Source of the DNA: Hydrogenophaga intermedia
GTDB lineage: Bacteria > Pseudomonadota > Gammaproteobacteria > Burkholderiales > Burkholderiaceae_C
Assembly: GCF_023715105.1 (NCBI RefSeq)
Contig: NZ_JAMBNO010000030.1
Location: 1 to 36,665, forward strand
Reading direction: 5' to 3'
DNA length: 36,665 bases
Every line of letters starts with the position of its first letter. The first letter of the stretch is position 1. Position numbers and translations under genes: made by a program. Positions 1 to 8,327 of the stretch are shown one piece after another. Below the pieces are notes generated by a model, which was not told the origin of the DNA, ran no database searches, and saw only the letters and a program-made list of their open reading frames with translations.

Positions 1-174
1 TCAAACGTCAATCTGGCATTCTTGTGGCTGTTCATCCGACGGGTTTCCTCTGTGAGTGCTGAAGCGTGGTAACTCCAGTCTCCCAGATGCCGTCGGGTGA
101 ACAACCTATTGCAACATCACAGCTAGGCCGCGCACCCACCCGGTTTCAAGCGGCTCGGGGCGATGCCGCGCAGC
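1..174. other. Intergenic DNA downstream of fabI
   Basis: No coding region is supported here. The stretch contains a 13-base inverted repeat with one mismatch (30-42 and 90-102, core CCGACGG/CCGTCGG) separated by 47 bases. No T-tract follows either arm, so it is not a convincing terminator. Confidence 0.5.
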
Positions 175-963
175 TCACTCCACCCGGCTCGAATCGCCCA
201 CCAGCTGGCTGAAACCACCATCGACGTAGATGATCTCCGCCGTGACGCCGGCAGACAGATCGGACAGCAGGAAAGCAGCGACGTTGCCGACGTCCTCGAT
301 GGTGACGTTGCGGCGGATCGGTGACACGTCGGCCACCAGATTGAGCAGCTTGCCGAAACCCTTGATGCCGCTGGCCGCCAGCGTCTTGATCGGGCCGGCG
401 CTGATGCCGTTGACGCGCATGCCCTTGGGGCCCAGCGACTCGGCCAGGTAGCGCACCGAGGCTTCCAGGCTGGCCTTGGCCAGGCCCATGGTGTTGTAGT
501 TGGGCACGGCGCGCACGGCACCCAGGTAGCTCAGCGTGAGCAGCGCCGACTTGTCGTTCAGGTAGGGCAGGGCCGCCTTGGCCATGCCGGGAAAGCTGTA
601 GGCGCTGATGTCGTGCGCGATCTTGAATGCCTCACGCGACAGGCCGTCGAGGAAGTCGCCCGCGATGGCTTCGCGCGGCGCGAAACCGATGGCGTGCACG
701 AAGCCGTCGAACTTCGGCCAGGTTTTCGAGAGATCGGTGAACAGCTTTTCGATCTGGGCGTCGTCGCCAACGTCGCAATCGAACACCAGGTTGGAGCCGA
801 ACTCGGCCGCGAACTCGGTGATGCGGTCCTTGAAGCGCTCGCCGACGTAGCTGAACGCAAGCTCGGCGCCTTGCGCGTGGCAGGCTTTGGCGATGCCGTA
901 GGCGATGGACCGGTTGGACAGCACGCCCGTGATGAGAAAGCGCTTGCCGGCAAGAAAACCCAT
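175..963 (-). CDS. fabI: Enoyl-[acyl-carrier-protein] reductase (NADH), FabI
   Basis: FabI catalyses the last reduction of each fatty-acid elongation cycle, turning trans-2-enoyl-ACP into acyl-ACP with NADH in the cytosol. The product is 262 residues, the same length as E. coli FabI. The N-terminal nucleotide-binding segment (about residues 7-21, ITGVLSNRSIAYG) is present, and the catalytic residues Tyr146, Tyr156 and Lys163 fall at the E. coli positions in SYLGAVRAVPNYNTMGLAK. The start at 963 is chosen because MGFLAGKRFLITG is the usual N-terminus and GGAGAC lies just upstream on the minus strand. An in-frame extension to 1035 would overlap the yejA coding region and is rejected. The gene is divergent from the peptide transporter operon with only 38 bases between the two starts. 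Confidence 0.97.
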   Translation of the reverse strand: MGFLAGKRFLITGVLSNRSIAYGIAKACHAQGAELAFSYVGERFKDRITEFAAEFGSNLVFDCDVGDDAQIEKLFTDLSKTWPKFDGFVHAIGFAPREAIAGDFLDGLSREAFKIAHDISAYSFPGMAKAALPYLNDKSALLTLSYLGAVRAVPNYNTMGLAKASLEASVRYLAESLGPKGMRVNGISAGPIKTLAASGIKGFGKLLNLVADVSPIRRNVTIEDVGNVAAFLLSDLSAGVTAEIIYVDGGFSQLVGDSSRVE

Positions 964-1001
964 GAAACTGTCTCCAGAAAAAATTGCCTCAGAATTGTCG
1001 C

Positions 1002-2861
1002 ATGCAGGTATCCCCCCGAATTCCCCGCAACACACTGGCCCGATGGGGCGCGGCGCTGCTGCTGGGGCTGGCGGGGCAGGCCACCTGGGCGGCGCACGGC
1101 TACGCGCTGTGGGGCGAGCTCAAGTACCCCGATGGCTTCACGCACTTCGACTACGTGAACCCGCAGGCGCCCAAAGGCGGCGAGCTGCGCCTGGTGAGCA
1201 ACCTGCGGGTCTCCACCTTCGACAAATACAACCCCTTCACCCTGCGCGGCAGTGCACCGGCCTACCTCAGCGGGCTCATGTTCGACTCGCTGCTCGCGGG
1301 CGCGCTGGACGAGACCGGCGCTGCATACGGCCTGCTGGCCGAGGACGTGCAGGCCGCGCCCGATGGCCTGTCGGCCACCTTCCGCCTGCGCGACACAGCC
1401 AAGTTCCACAACGGCGACCCGGTGCTGGCCGCTGACGTCAAGCACAGCTTCGACACCCTGCTGGGCCCGCACACCTCGCCCGCGTACAAGACCATCCTGG
1501 CCGACCTGGCGGGGCTGGACGTGCTGGGCGAGCGCACCGTGCGTTTCCGCTTCAAGGTGCCCAATCGCGAGTTGCCGCTCACCGTGGGCAGCATCCCCAT
1601 CTTCAGCCGGCAGTGGGGCAATGAGGTGGACCCGGCCACCGGTCAGCGCAAGACCTTCGACAAGGTCGTGATGGACGTGCCCATCGGCAGCGGGCCGTAC
1701 AAGATCGGCCCGGTGAAGTTCGGGCGCGACATCACTTACGTGCGCGACCCGGGCTATTGGGCGCGCGACCTGCCGGTGCGCCGCGGTACTGCCAACTTCG
1801 ACCGCATCACGGTCAAGATCTACAAGGACAACACCGCACGGCTCGAAGCGCTCAAGGCCGGCGAGTTTGACCTGATGCGCTTCTTCTCCGCCGGCGACTG
1901 GGCGCGCCGCGTCAACGGCCGCAAGTTCGACAGCGGCGAGCTGGTGAAGGGCGAGTTCACGCACAAGTTGCCCACGGGCTTTCAGAGCTACGTGCTCAAC
2001 ACCCGCCGCAAGCCGCTGGACGACATTCGCGTGCGCGAAGCCCTGGGTCTGGCGGTGGACTACGAGTGGATGAACCGCCAGATGTTCTACGGTGCGTACC
2101 AGCGCGTGCGCGGCCTGTTCGGCAACACCGCGTGCGCGGCCGAAGGAACACCCGGCCCCGACGAACTCGCCTTGCTGGAGCCAGGCCGCGCGCAACTGCC
2201 GCCAGCCGTTTTCGGCCCGATGTACGCCCCGCCGCGCACCGATGGCGAAAACTCGTTGCGAGGCAACCTGCGCAAGGCGCAGGCGCTGCTGCGAGAGGCG
2301 GGCTGGACGGTGCAGGAGGGCGTGCTCAGGAACGCGCAGGGCGAGCCGCTGGTGCTGGAGTACCTCGACAGCGCCGAGGTCGGCGCGCGCGTGGTGGCGC
2401 CCTGGATCCGAAACCTGCAAAAGCTCGGCGTCACGCTGCGTTTCCGTCCGGTCGATTTCGCGCTCTACCAGCAGCGGTTGCGCAGCTTTGACTTCGACAT
2501 CATCTCGCTGGCCTTCCAGGGCACGCACAACCCGGGCTCGGAATACGCCGACATCTTCGGCAGCGAGGCCGCGAAGACGCCGGATTCGGGCAATTACAGC
2601 GGCCTGGCGAACCCCGCGGTGGACCGGATCATCACGCGCATGGTGGGGGCCAAGACGCAGCCCGAGTTCCAGGCCGCATGCCGCGCGCTGGATCGCGCCA
2701 TCAGCCACAGCCACGTGCTGATCCCGCAGTGGTCAGCCTCGACGCATCGCATGGCCTACAACGCCTGGCGGCTGCAGCGCCCCGCGACCATGCCCCCTTA
2801 CGCGTCGGGTGAAGCCTGGGCCATCGACACCTGGTGGGCGGCCCCACCCCGAAAGGACTGA
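1002..2861 (+). CDS. yejA: Periplasmic oligopeptide-binding protein of an ABC transporter (YejA type)
   Basis: This is an extracellular solute-binding protein of family 5 that delivers peptides to the YejBEF permease. The first ~25 residues form a signal peptide: basic start, hydrophobic LLLGLAGQATWA, likely cut before AHGYALWG. The mature protein begins with the YejA-type segment LKYPDGFTHFDYVNPQAPKGG, followed by the family 5 substrate-binding body. At 619 residues it is close to the family length. ATG at 1002 is chosen over an upstream in-frame TTG at 984 because it starts directly at the signal peptide. A weak -10-like CAGAAT (990-995) lies so close that the message may have a very short leader. 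It is the first gene of a four-gene operon, and yejB follows after 6 bases. Confidence 0.93.
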   Translation: MQVSPRIPRNTLARWGAALLLGLAGQATWAAHGYALWGELKYPDGFTHFDYVNPQAPKGGELRLVSNLRVSTFDKYNPFTLRGSAPAYLSGLMFDSLLAGALDETGAAYGLLAEDVQAAPDGLSATFRLRDTAKFHNGDPVLAADVKHSFDTLLGPHTSPAYKTILADLAGLDVLGERTVRFRFKVPNRELPLTVGSIPIFSRQWGNEVDPATGQRKTFDKVVMDVPIGSGPYKIGPVKFGRDITYVRDPGYWARDLPVRRGTANFDRITVKIYKDNTARLEALKAGEFDLMRFFSAGDWARRVNGRKFDSGELVKGEFTHKLPTGFQSYVLNTRRKPLDDIRVREALGLAVDYEWMNRQMFYGAYQRVRGLFGNTACAAEGTPGPDELALLEPGRAQLPPAVFGPMYAPPRTDGENSLRGNLRKAQALLREAGWTVQEGVLRNAQGEPLVLEYLDSAEVGARVVAPWIRNLQKLGVTLRFRPVDFALYQQRLRSFDFDIISLAFQGTHNPGSEYADIFGSEAAKTPDSGNYSGLANPAVDRIITRMVGAKTQPEFQAACRALDRAISHSHVLIPQWSASTHRMAYNAWRLQRPATMPPYASGEAWAIDTWWAAPPRKD

Positions 2862-2867
2862 CGCGCC

Positions 2868-3893
2868 ATGTGGGTCTACATCCTCAAGCGCCTGCTGCTC
2901 ATGCTGCCCACGCTGTTCGGCGTGTTGCTGATCACCTTCGTGGTGATTCAGTTCGTGCCCGGCGGGCCGGTGGAGCAGTACCTGGCCGAGGCGCGTGCGG
3001 CCGCCGGCACCGGGGCCGAAGGTGGCTCGGTGTACCGGGGCGGGCAGGGCGTGGACCCGCAACGCATCGAGCAGATCAAGGCGCTCTACGGCTTCGACAA
3101 GCCCGCGCATGAGCGCTTCTTCGAGATGCTGGGCCGCTTTGCACGCTTTGACCTGGGCACCAGCTTTTTCCAGAACAAGCCGGTCGGCCAGCTCATTCTG
3201 GAGAAGCTGCCGGTGTCGATCAGCCTGGGGCTGTGGACCTTTCTCATCAGCTACGGTGTGGCGGTGCCACTGGGTGTGGCCAAGGCGGTGCGTGCTGGCA
3301 CGCGCTTCGATCTCGTGACCACGCTGCTCATCCTCGTCGGCTACGCCATCCCCGGCTTCGTGCTCGGCGTGGCGCTGCTGGTCATCTTCGGTGGCCAGTT
3401 GCAGTGGTTTCCGCTGCGCGGACTCACCTCGTCCAACTGGGAAGAGCTGAGCTGGGGTGCGCGCATCGTCGACTACCTCTGGCACATCACGCTGCCCGTC
3501 ACGGCCATGGTGCTGGGCAGCTTCGCCGTCACGGCCATGCTCACGAAGAACGCTTTCCTCGAGGAGATACGCAAGCAGTATGTGATGACCGCGCGCGCCA
3601 AGGGCCTGGGCGAGCGCCAGGTGCTGTGGAAGCACGTGATGCGCAACGCGATGATTCCCATCGTCACCGGCTTTCCGGCGGCCTTCATTGGCGCCTTCTT
3701 CACCGGCGCGCTGCTGATCGAGACCCTGTTCTCGCTCGATGGCCTGGGCCTGCTCAGCTACGAGAGCGTGATCCGGCGTGACTATCCGGTGGTCATGGGC
3801 ACGCTGTTCCTGTTCACCCTGATCGGCCTGGTCACCAAGCTGATTTCCGATCTTTGCTACGTGTGGGTCGACCCGCGCGTGAAGTTCGACTGA
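2868..3893 (+). CDS. yejB: Peptide ABC transporter permease YejB
   Basis: This is an inner-membrane permease subunit of the binding-protein-dependent transport family (BPD_transp_1, DppB/OppB type). The N-terminus MWVYILKRLLLMLPTLFGV is the typical first membrane span. A periplasmic loop at about residues 35-105 (LAEARAAAGTGAEGG onward) is followed by five more hydrophobic segments. The EAA loop that contacts the ATPase is visible near residues 235-260 (MTARAKGLGERQVLWKHVMRNA). The product is 341 residues, normal for YejB. The stop codon overlaps the start of yejE in an ATGA, which indicates translational coupling. Confidence 0.95.
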   Translation: MWVYILKRLLLMLPTLFGVLLITFVVIQFVPGGPVEQYLAEARAAAGTGAEGGSVYRGGQGVDPQRIEQIKALYGFDKPAHERFFEMLGRFARFDLGTSFFQNKPVGQLILEKLPVSISLGLWTFLISYGVAVPLGVAKAVRAGTRFDLVTTLLILVGYAIPGFVLGVALLVIFGGQLQWFPLRGLTSSNWEELSWGARIVDYLWHITLPVTAMVLGSFAVTAMLTKNAFLEEIRKQYVMTARAKGLGERQVLWKHVMRNAMIPIVTGFPAAFIGAFFTGALLIETLFSLDGLGLLSYESVIRRDYPVVMGTLFLFTLIGLVTKLISDLCYVWVDPRVKFD

Positions 3894-4930
3894 TGGCTCC
3901 CACCCCCTCGATCAGCCCCGGCCGCCGCGCGTGGCAGCGCTTCAAGCGCAACAAACTCGGCTACTGGAGTCTGGTGGCCTTCTGCGTGCTGTTGGTGGCC
4001 AGCCTGTTTGCCGAGATGCTGTCGAACGACCGGCCGCTGGTGGTGCGCTACGAAGGTCAGACCTACTTCCCCGTCGTGCAGGAACTGCCGGAGACCGTGT
4101 TCGGCGGCGACTTCGAGACCCCCACCGACTACCTGGACCCCTTCATCCGCGAGCAGGTTACCAAGGGAGACAACTGGGCGCTGTACGCGCCCAACCCGTA
4201 CGGCTCCCAAACCATCAACTACTTTGCCGAGATGCCCAACCCCTCGGGTCCGAGCCGCGCCAACTGGCTCGGCACCGACGACCGCGGGCGCGACCTGCTG
4301 GCTCAGCTGATCTACGGTTTTCGCGTGAGCGTGCTGTTCGCGCTCGCGCTCACGGCCATCGGCGTGGTGCTGGGCATCGTCACCGGTGCCATCCAGGGTT
4401 TCTTCGGTGGCAAGACGGACCTGGCCTTCCAGCGCTTCATCGAGATCTGGGGCGCCATGCCCGAGCTCTACCTGCTGATCATCTTTTCCGCCGTGTTCGC
4501 ACCCAGCGTGGGGCTGCTGCTCATCCTGCTCAGCCTGTTCGGCTGGATGGGCCTGTCCGACTACGTGCGCGCCGAGTTCCTGCGCAACCGCCAGCTCGAC
4601 TACGTGCGCGCCGCGCGCGCCATGGGCCTGAGCAACGCGCAGATCATCTGGCGCCACATCCTGCCCAACAGCCTCACGCCAGTGGTCACCTTCCTGCCGT
4701 TTCGCATGAGCGCGGCCATCCTGGCTCTCACCTCGCTCGACTTTCTGGGCCTGGGCGTGCCGCCCGGCACGCCCTCGCTGGGCGAGCTGCTGAGCCAGGG
4801 CAAGAACAGCATCGACGCTTGGTGGATTTCGCTCTCCACCTTCGGCGTGCTGGTGCTCACGCTGTTGCTCCTCACCTTCATGGGCGATGCGCTGCGCGAC
4901 GCGCTCGACCCGCGAAAGGCCGACCGATGA
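3893..4930 (+). CDS. yejE: Peptide ABC transporter permease YejE
   Basis: This second permease subunit (DppC/OppC type) pairs with YejB to form the membrane channel. The N-terminus (PGRRAWQRFKRNKLGYWSL) is a basic amphipathic stretch before the first membrane span. A large periplasmic insert (about residues 45-130, with DNRPLVVRYEGQTYFPV-like sequence) is characteristic of YejE. The GTDDRGRDLLAQLIYGFRVS motif of OppC-type permeases follows, then the EAA loop RAARAMGLSNAQIIWRHILPN. ATG at 3893 overlaps the yejB stop in ATGA; a longer in-frame start inside yejB is rejected. The product is 345 residues, and its own stop overlaps the yejF start by 4 bases. Confidence 0.95.
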   Translation: MAPTPSISPGRRAWQRFKRNKLGYWSLVAFCVLLVASLFAEMLSNDRPLVVRYEGQTYFPVVQELPETVFGGDFETPTDYLDPFIREQVTKGDNWALYAPNPYGSQTINYFAEMPNPSGPSRANWLGTDDRGRDLLAQLIYGFRVSVLFALALTAIGVVLGIVTGAIQGFFGGKTDLAFQRFIEIWGAMPELYLLIIFSAVFAPSVGLLLILLSLFGWMGLSDYVRAEFLRNRQLDYVRAARAMGLSNAQIIWRHILPNSLTPVVTFLPFRMSAAILALTSLDFLGLGVPPGTPSLGELLSQGKNSIDAWWISLSTFGVLVLTLLLLTFMGDALRDALDPRKADR

Positions 4931-6531
4931 GCGCTGCGCCCCTGCTTGACGTGCGCCAGCTGCGCGTGGCCTTTGGTGGCAAGCCGGTGGTGCACGGGAT
5001 GGATTTTTCCATCGCGCCCGGTGAAAAGCTCGCCCTGGTGGGCGAATCGGGCTCGGGCAAAACCGTCTCCGCGCTCTCGTTGCTGCGCCTGGTGGTCAAC
5101 GCCGAGGTGAGCGGCAGCGCCATGCTCGGCGGGCGCGACTTGCTGGCGCTGAGCGAGCGCGAGCTGCGCGGCGTGCGCGGCGACGAGGTGGCCGTGATCT
5201 TCCAGGAGCCGATGACCGCGCTCAACCCGCTCTACACCGTGGGCAACCAGATCGCCGAGGTGCTGCAGTTGAAGCGCGGTCTCAGCGCTGCACAGGCCAG
5301 GGCAGGCGTGGTGGAACTGCTGGCGTCCACCGGCATTCCCGAGCCCGAGCGCCGTGCTGGCGCCTACCCGCACCAGCTCAGCGGCGGCCAGCGGCAGCGG
5401 GCCATGATCGCCATGGCGCTGGCCAGCCAGCCGAAGCTGCTGATCGCCGACGAGCCCACCACCGCGCTCGACGTCAGCCTGCGTGGGCAGATCCTCGATC
5501 TGTTGTCAGACCTGCAACGGCAGCATGGCATGGCGGTGCTGATGATCACGCACGACCTCAACCTGGTGCGCCGCTTTGCCGACCGCGTGGCCGTGATGGA
5601 GAGCGGCCAGTTGGTGGAGCAGGGCACCGTGGCCACGGTGTTCGAGCACCCGCAGCACGCCTACACGCGCAAGTTGCTGGCCAGCAAGCCCGAGCGTGCG
5701 GTGGACGACACCCCTGCCGGTGACGAGGCGCCCGTGATGCGGGCCGAGGGGCTGCGCGTGAGCTACCCGGTGCCGCTGCCCGGTCTGCGGGGCTGGTTCC
5801 GCCGTGGGCGCTTCGTGGCGGTGCAGGGCGCCGATCTGTCCGTGCCACCCGGGCGCACCCTCGGCGTCGTGGGTGAATCCGGCTCGGGCAAGAGCACGCT
5901 CGCACTGGCGGCGCTGGGCCTGTTGCCCTTCGAGGGCCGGCTCGCCGTGGCCGGCACCGGCTGGGACGAAGCCCGCCGCGCCAAGGCCCTGCGTGCGCTG
6001 CGCCAGCGTGTTCAGGTCGTGTTCCAGGACCCGTTTTCCTCGCTCTCGCCGCGCCTGACGATCGAGCAGATCGTGGGCGAGGGCCTGCACGTGCACCGTC
6101 CCGACATCACGCCCGCGCAGCGCCGGGAGCGTGTGTGTGCGCTGCTGGTCGAAGTGGGGTTGGCCGATACGCCCGACGCCGCGAGCGTGCTGCTGCCGCG
6201 CTACCCGCACGAGTTTTCGGGCGGCCAGCGTCAGCGGCTGGCGATCGCGCGCGCCCTTATCGTCGAGCCGCAACTGCTGGTGCTCGACGAGCCCACCAGT
6301 GCGCTCGACGTGACGGTGCAGAAGCAGGTGCTGGGCCTGCTGCAGCGGCTGCAGCGCGACCGGGGCCTGAGCTACCTGCTCATCACGCACGACGTGGACG
6401 TGATCCGCGCCATGGCGCACGAGGTCATCGTCATGAAGGACGGCGCCATCGTCGAACGCGGCCCGGCACTGGATGTGCTCGGCACGCCACAACACCCCTA
6501 CACGCAGCTGCTGGTGCAGGCGGCGGCTTGA
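4927..6531 (+). CDS. yejF: Peptide ABC transporter ATP-binding protein YejF (two fused ATPase domains)
   Basis: YejF powers peptide uptake through YejBE. It is a tandem ATPase of 534 residues. Domain 1 has Walker A GESGSGKT (39-46), signature LSGGQ (151-155) and Walker B LLIADEP (171-177). Domain 2 has Walker A GESGSGKS (316-323), signature FSGGQ (430-434) and Walker B LLVLDEP. Each domain ends in the oligopeptide-type C-terminal extension (YTRKLL near 245 and YTQLLV near the end). Fused ATPases are typical of the yej operon, whereas dpp and opp encode separate subunits. The start overlaps the yejE stop in ATGA. This is the last clear operon gene. Confidence 0.95.
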   Translation: MSAAPLLDVRQLRVAFGGKPVVHGMDFSIAPGEKLALVGESGSGKTVSALSLLRLVVNAEVSGSAMLGGRDLLALSERELRGVRGDEVAVIFQEPMTALNPLYTVGNQIAEVLQLKRGLSAAQARAGVVELLASTGIPEPERRAGAYPHQLSGGQRQRAMIAMALASQPKLLIADEPTTALDVSLRGQILDLLSDLQRQHGMAVLMITHDLNLVRRFADRVAVMESGQLVEQGTVATVFEHPQHAYTRKLLASKPERAVDDTPAGDEAPVMRAEGLRVSYPVPLPGLRGWFRRGRFVAVQGADLSVPPGRTLGVVGESGSGKSTLALAALGLLPFEGRLAVAGTGWDEARRAKALRALRQRVQVVFQDPFSSLSPRLTIEQIVGEGLHVHRPDITPAQRRERVCALLVEVGLADTPDAASVLLPRYPHEFSGGQRQRLAIARALIVEPQLLVLDEPTSALDVTVQKQVLGLLQRLQRDRGLSYLLITHDVDVIRAMAHEVIVMKDGAIVERGPALDVLGTPQHPYTQLLVQAAA

Positions 6532-6591
6532 CCCAGGTCAGCCCCGCACCACGGATGCCGGGCCACAATGGTCGTGTCACACCGTCAGCCG

Positions 6592-7326
6592 ATGTCCGAA
6601 CCCGCGCCCATCACGATCACGTCGCCTTTGCACTGGCTCGCCCTGGGCTGGCGCGACCTGTGGGCACACCCGGTGCCGGGGCTGTTGCACGGCGCGCTGA
6701 TCGCCCTGTTCGGTGGTGCCTTGCTGCTGTTGGCGCACGAGCGCTTCTGGCTCCTGGCCGGTGCTTTCTCGGGCTTTCTCATCGTCGCGCCGATCCTGGC
6801 GACCGGTCTGTACGCGGTGAGTCGCGCGCTGGCCGTGGGCCGGCGCCTGCCGCTGCGCGAAGTGCTGGACGTTTGGCGCTCGCGCGACCCCCGGCTGGTT
6901 CGCTTCGGCCTGCTGCTGGCCCTGGCCGGCACGGGCTGGGTGCTCACCTCGGCCGGCCTGATCACCCTGGCCGCGCCCGCGCCGGTGGAAAAACCGGTCG
7001 ACTTCCTGCGGGTGGTGGTGCTGGCGCCGCAGGCGGGGCTGTTCGAGGTCTGGCTGCTGCAGGGCGCACTGCTGGCCGCACCGGTGTTTGCCAGCACCGT
7101 GGTGGCCCTGCCGATGCTGGTGGACCAGCCCGTGCCGGTGCACCAGGCGGTGGGCGCCAGCTGGCGCGCCGTGGCCAACCACCCGGCGGTGCTGGTACTC
7201 TGGGCGCTGCTGCTGGCGGTCATCACCGCCCTGGCGATGCTGTTGGCCCTGGTCGGGCTGGTGGTGGTCATTCCCTGGTTGGCCCACGCCAGCTGGCACG
7301 CCTACCGCGATCTGGCGGGGCGCTGA
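6592..7326 (+). CDS. DUF2189 / BPSS1780-family integral membrane protein
   Basis: This is a predicted inner-membrane protein of 244 residues with several long hydrophobic segments: about residues 25-65 (GLLHGALIALFGGALLLLA and a second span), 100-125 (LLLALAGTGWVLTSAGLITLA) and 195-235 (VLWALLLAVITALAMLLALVGLVVV). The N-terminal LHWLALGWRDLWAHP and the overall layout match the DUF2189 (BPSS1780) family common in Burkholderiales, whose function is unknown. ATG at 6592 is preferred over an upstream ATG at 6568. The gene lies 60 bases after yejF and 3 bases before the DUF2788 gene, so those two small genes are probably cotranscribed. Confidence 0.8.
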   Translation: MSEPAPITITSPLHWLALGWRDLWAHPVPGLLHGALIALFGGALLLLAHERFWLLAGAFSGFLIVAPILATGLYAVSRALAVGRRLPLREVLDVWRSRDPRLVRFGLLLALAGTGWVLTSAGLITLAAPAPVEKPVDFLRVVVLAPQAGLFEVWLLQGALLAAPVFASTVVALPMLVDQPVPVHQAVGASWRAVANHPAVLVLWALLLAVITALAMLLALVGLVVVIPWLAHASWHAYRDLAGR

Positions 7327-7329
7327 GCC

Positions 7330-7554
7330 ATGCAACCGGGCACCCTCTGGGGCTACACCGAGGCGCAGATCGCCCAGTTCGGCCTGACCTTCGGTGTCGG
7401 CGCCTTCATCCTGTACATGCTGTTCATCGTCTTCAACCTGGCGCGCGAATCCAAGGCCGGGCGCTTCGGCACCTTTGTGCTGTTCATGGTGCTGTCCTTC
7501 GGGATGCTGGGTTTTCTGGCCAAGAACCTGATCCAGTGGCTGCTGGGCATGTGA
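7330..7554 (+). CDS. DUF2788 small membrane protein
   Basis: This 74-residue protein has two predicted membrane spans: about residues 15-37 (FGLTFGVGAFILYMLFIVFNL) and 48-70 (FGTFVLFMVLSFGMLGFLAKN). The linking segment ARESKAGRFGTF is the most recognisable part of the DUF2788 family, short proteobacterial proteins of unknown role. It follows the DUF2189 gene after 3 bases. The next gene, rimP, has its own promoter, so this is probably the end of the transcription unit. Confidence 0.75.
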   Translation: MQPGTLWGYTEAQIAQFGLTFGVGAFILYMLFIVFNLARESKAGRFGTFVLFMVLSFGMLGFLAKNLIQWLLGM

Positions 7555-7572
7555 AGAAAGCTGGCTCGCGGC

Positions 7573-7601
7573 TTGCTTGAGGGGGTTTGAGCGGCTACAA
7601 T
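7573..7601 (+). promoter_or_regulatory. Sigma-70 promoter of the rimP-nusA-infB operon
   Basis: The -35 box TTGCTT (7573-7578) and -10 box TACAAT (7596-7601) are 17 bases apart, the optimal spacing. Transcription would begin near 7608, about 82 bases before the rimP start. Confidence 0.75.
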
Positions 7602-7616
7602 GTGCGCTTCACGACC

Positions 7617-7650
7617 AAATGGGCGGGTTACTACCGGCCCATTTTTTTTG
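7617..7650 (+). terminator. Intrinsic terminator in the rimP leader (likely attenuator)
   Basis: A hairpin with arms 7617-7627 and 7634-7644, loop TTACTA and one G-G mismatch is followed by a run of eight T (7642-7649). It begins about 10 bases after the expected transcription start and ends before rimP, so it would stop transcription of the whole operon unless opposed. GGCCGG at 7650-7655 can pair with CCGGCC (7634-7639), the 3' arm of the terminator, giving an alternative fold. A rimP leader attenuator has been proposed for other proteobacteria; membership of that family was not tested here. Confidence 0.7.
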
Positions 7651-7689
7651 GCCGGGCGGGAAACCGATGCCGGCTTGACGCGTTACTCC

Positions 7690-8277
7690 ATGGGCTGGCA
7701 AGACACCGTCGCACAAACCGTGGCCGGACTCGGCTTCGATCTGGTGGACCTCGAAAGGTCCGCCGGCGGCTTGCTGCGCGTGACCATCGACTGGCCCTGG
7801 ACGCCGCCGGCCGATGGGCAGCCCCTGCCAACCGAGCAGTTCGTGACGGTGGAGGACTGCGAGCGCGTCACCCGCCAGTTGCAGTACGCGCTGGAGGTCG
7901 AAGGCATGGAGTACCGCCGCCTCGAAGTGGGCTCGCCGGGCATCGACCGCCCGCTGCGCAGCGAGAACGATTTTCGCCGCTTCGAGGGCCAGGTGGTCGA
8001 CATCACGCTCAAGGCGCCGTTGGGTGCCAACACGGCGGTGGCGGCCAACCGCAAGAAATTCCGCGGCACGCTGGAGCGTGTCGAAGGCGCGCAAGCGGGC
8101 GCCGGGCAGTGGCAGATCGTGTGGAGCGATGAGCCGCCCGTCAAGCCAGGCCAGCGCGTGAGCAAGAAGCGCGAGCCAGCGCCGCTGCAGGCGTTGGGCT
8201 TCACGCTGGACGAGATTGCACAGGCGCGGCTGGCGCCGATCGTGAATTTCAAGGGGCGTGGCGCCCCCGGCGCCTGA
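7690..8277 (+). CDS. rimP: Ribosome maturation factor RimP
   Basis: RimP assists late maturation of the 30S ribosomal subunit. The N-terminal domain begins MGWQDTVAQTVAGLGFDLVDLE, the usual YhbC/RimP opening. The segment RLEVGSPGIDRPLRSENDFRRFEGQ (about residues 77-102) is the family signature. The C-terminal SH3-like domain ends in LAPIVNFKGR. The product is 195 residues, slightly longer than the E. coli protein. ATG at 7690 is chosen because it starts at the conserved helix, although no strong Shine-Dalgarno sequence is visible. It is the first gene of the rimP-nusA-infB operon. Confidence 0.93.
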   Translation: MGWQDTVAQTVAGLGFDLVDLERSAGGLLRVTIDWPWTPPADGQPLPTEQFVTVEDCERVTRQLQYALEVEGMEYRRLEVGSPGIDRPLRSENDFRRFEGQVVDITLKAPLGANTAVAANRKKFRGTLERVEGAQAGAGQWQIVWSDEPPVKPGQRVSKKREPAPLQALGFTLDEIAQARLAPIVNFKGRGAPGA

Positions 8278-8327
8278 GGCGCTGTCGGAACAAGACCAAG
8301 GATCGAACTGGAAAGGTGGGCTGAACG

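Noticed and set aside
558..2714. 718-codon open frame on the minus strand opposite yejA and part of fabI
   Set aside because: It lies opposite a well-supported gene, its sequence is low-complexity Ala/Arg/His-rich as expected for an antisense frame in GC-rich DNA, and no family is recognisable beyond a frame-shifted shadow of fabI.
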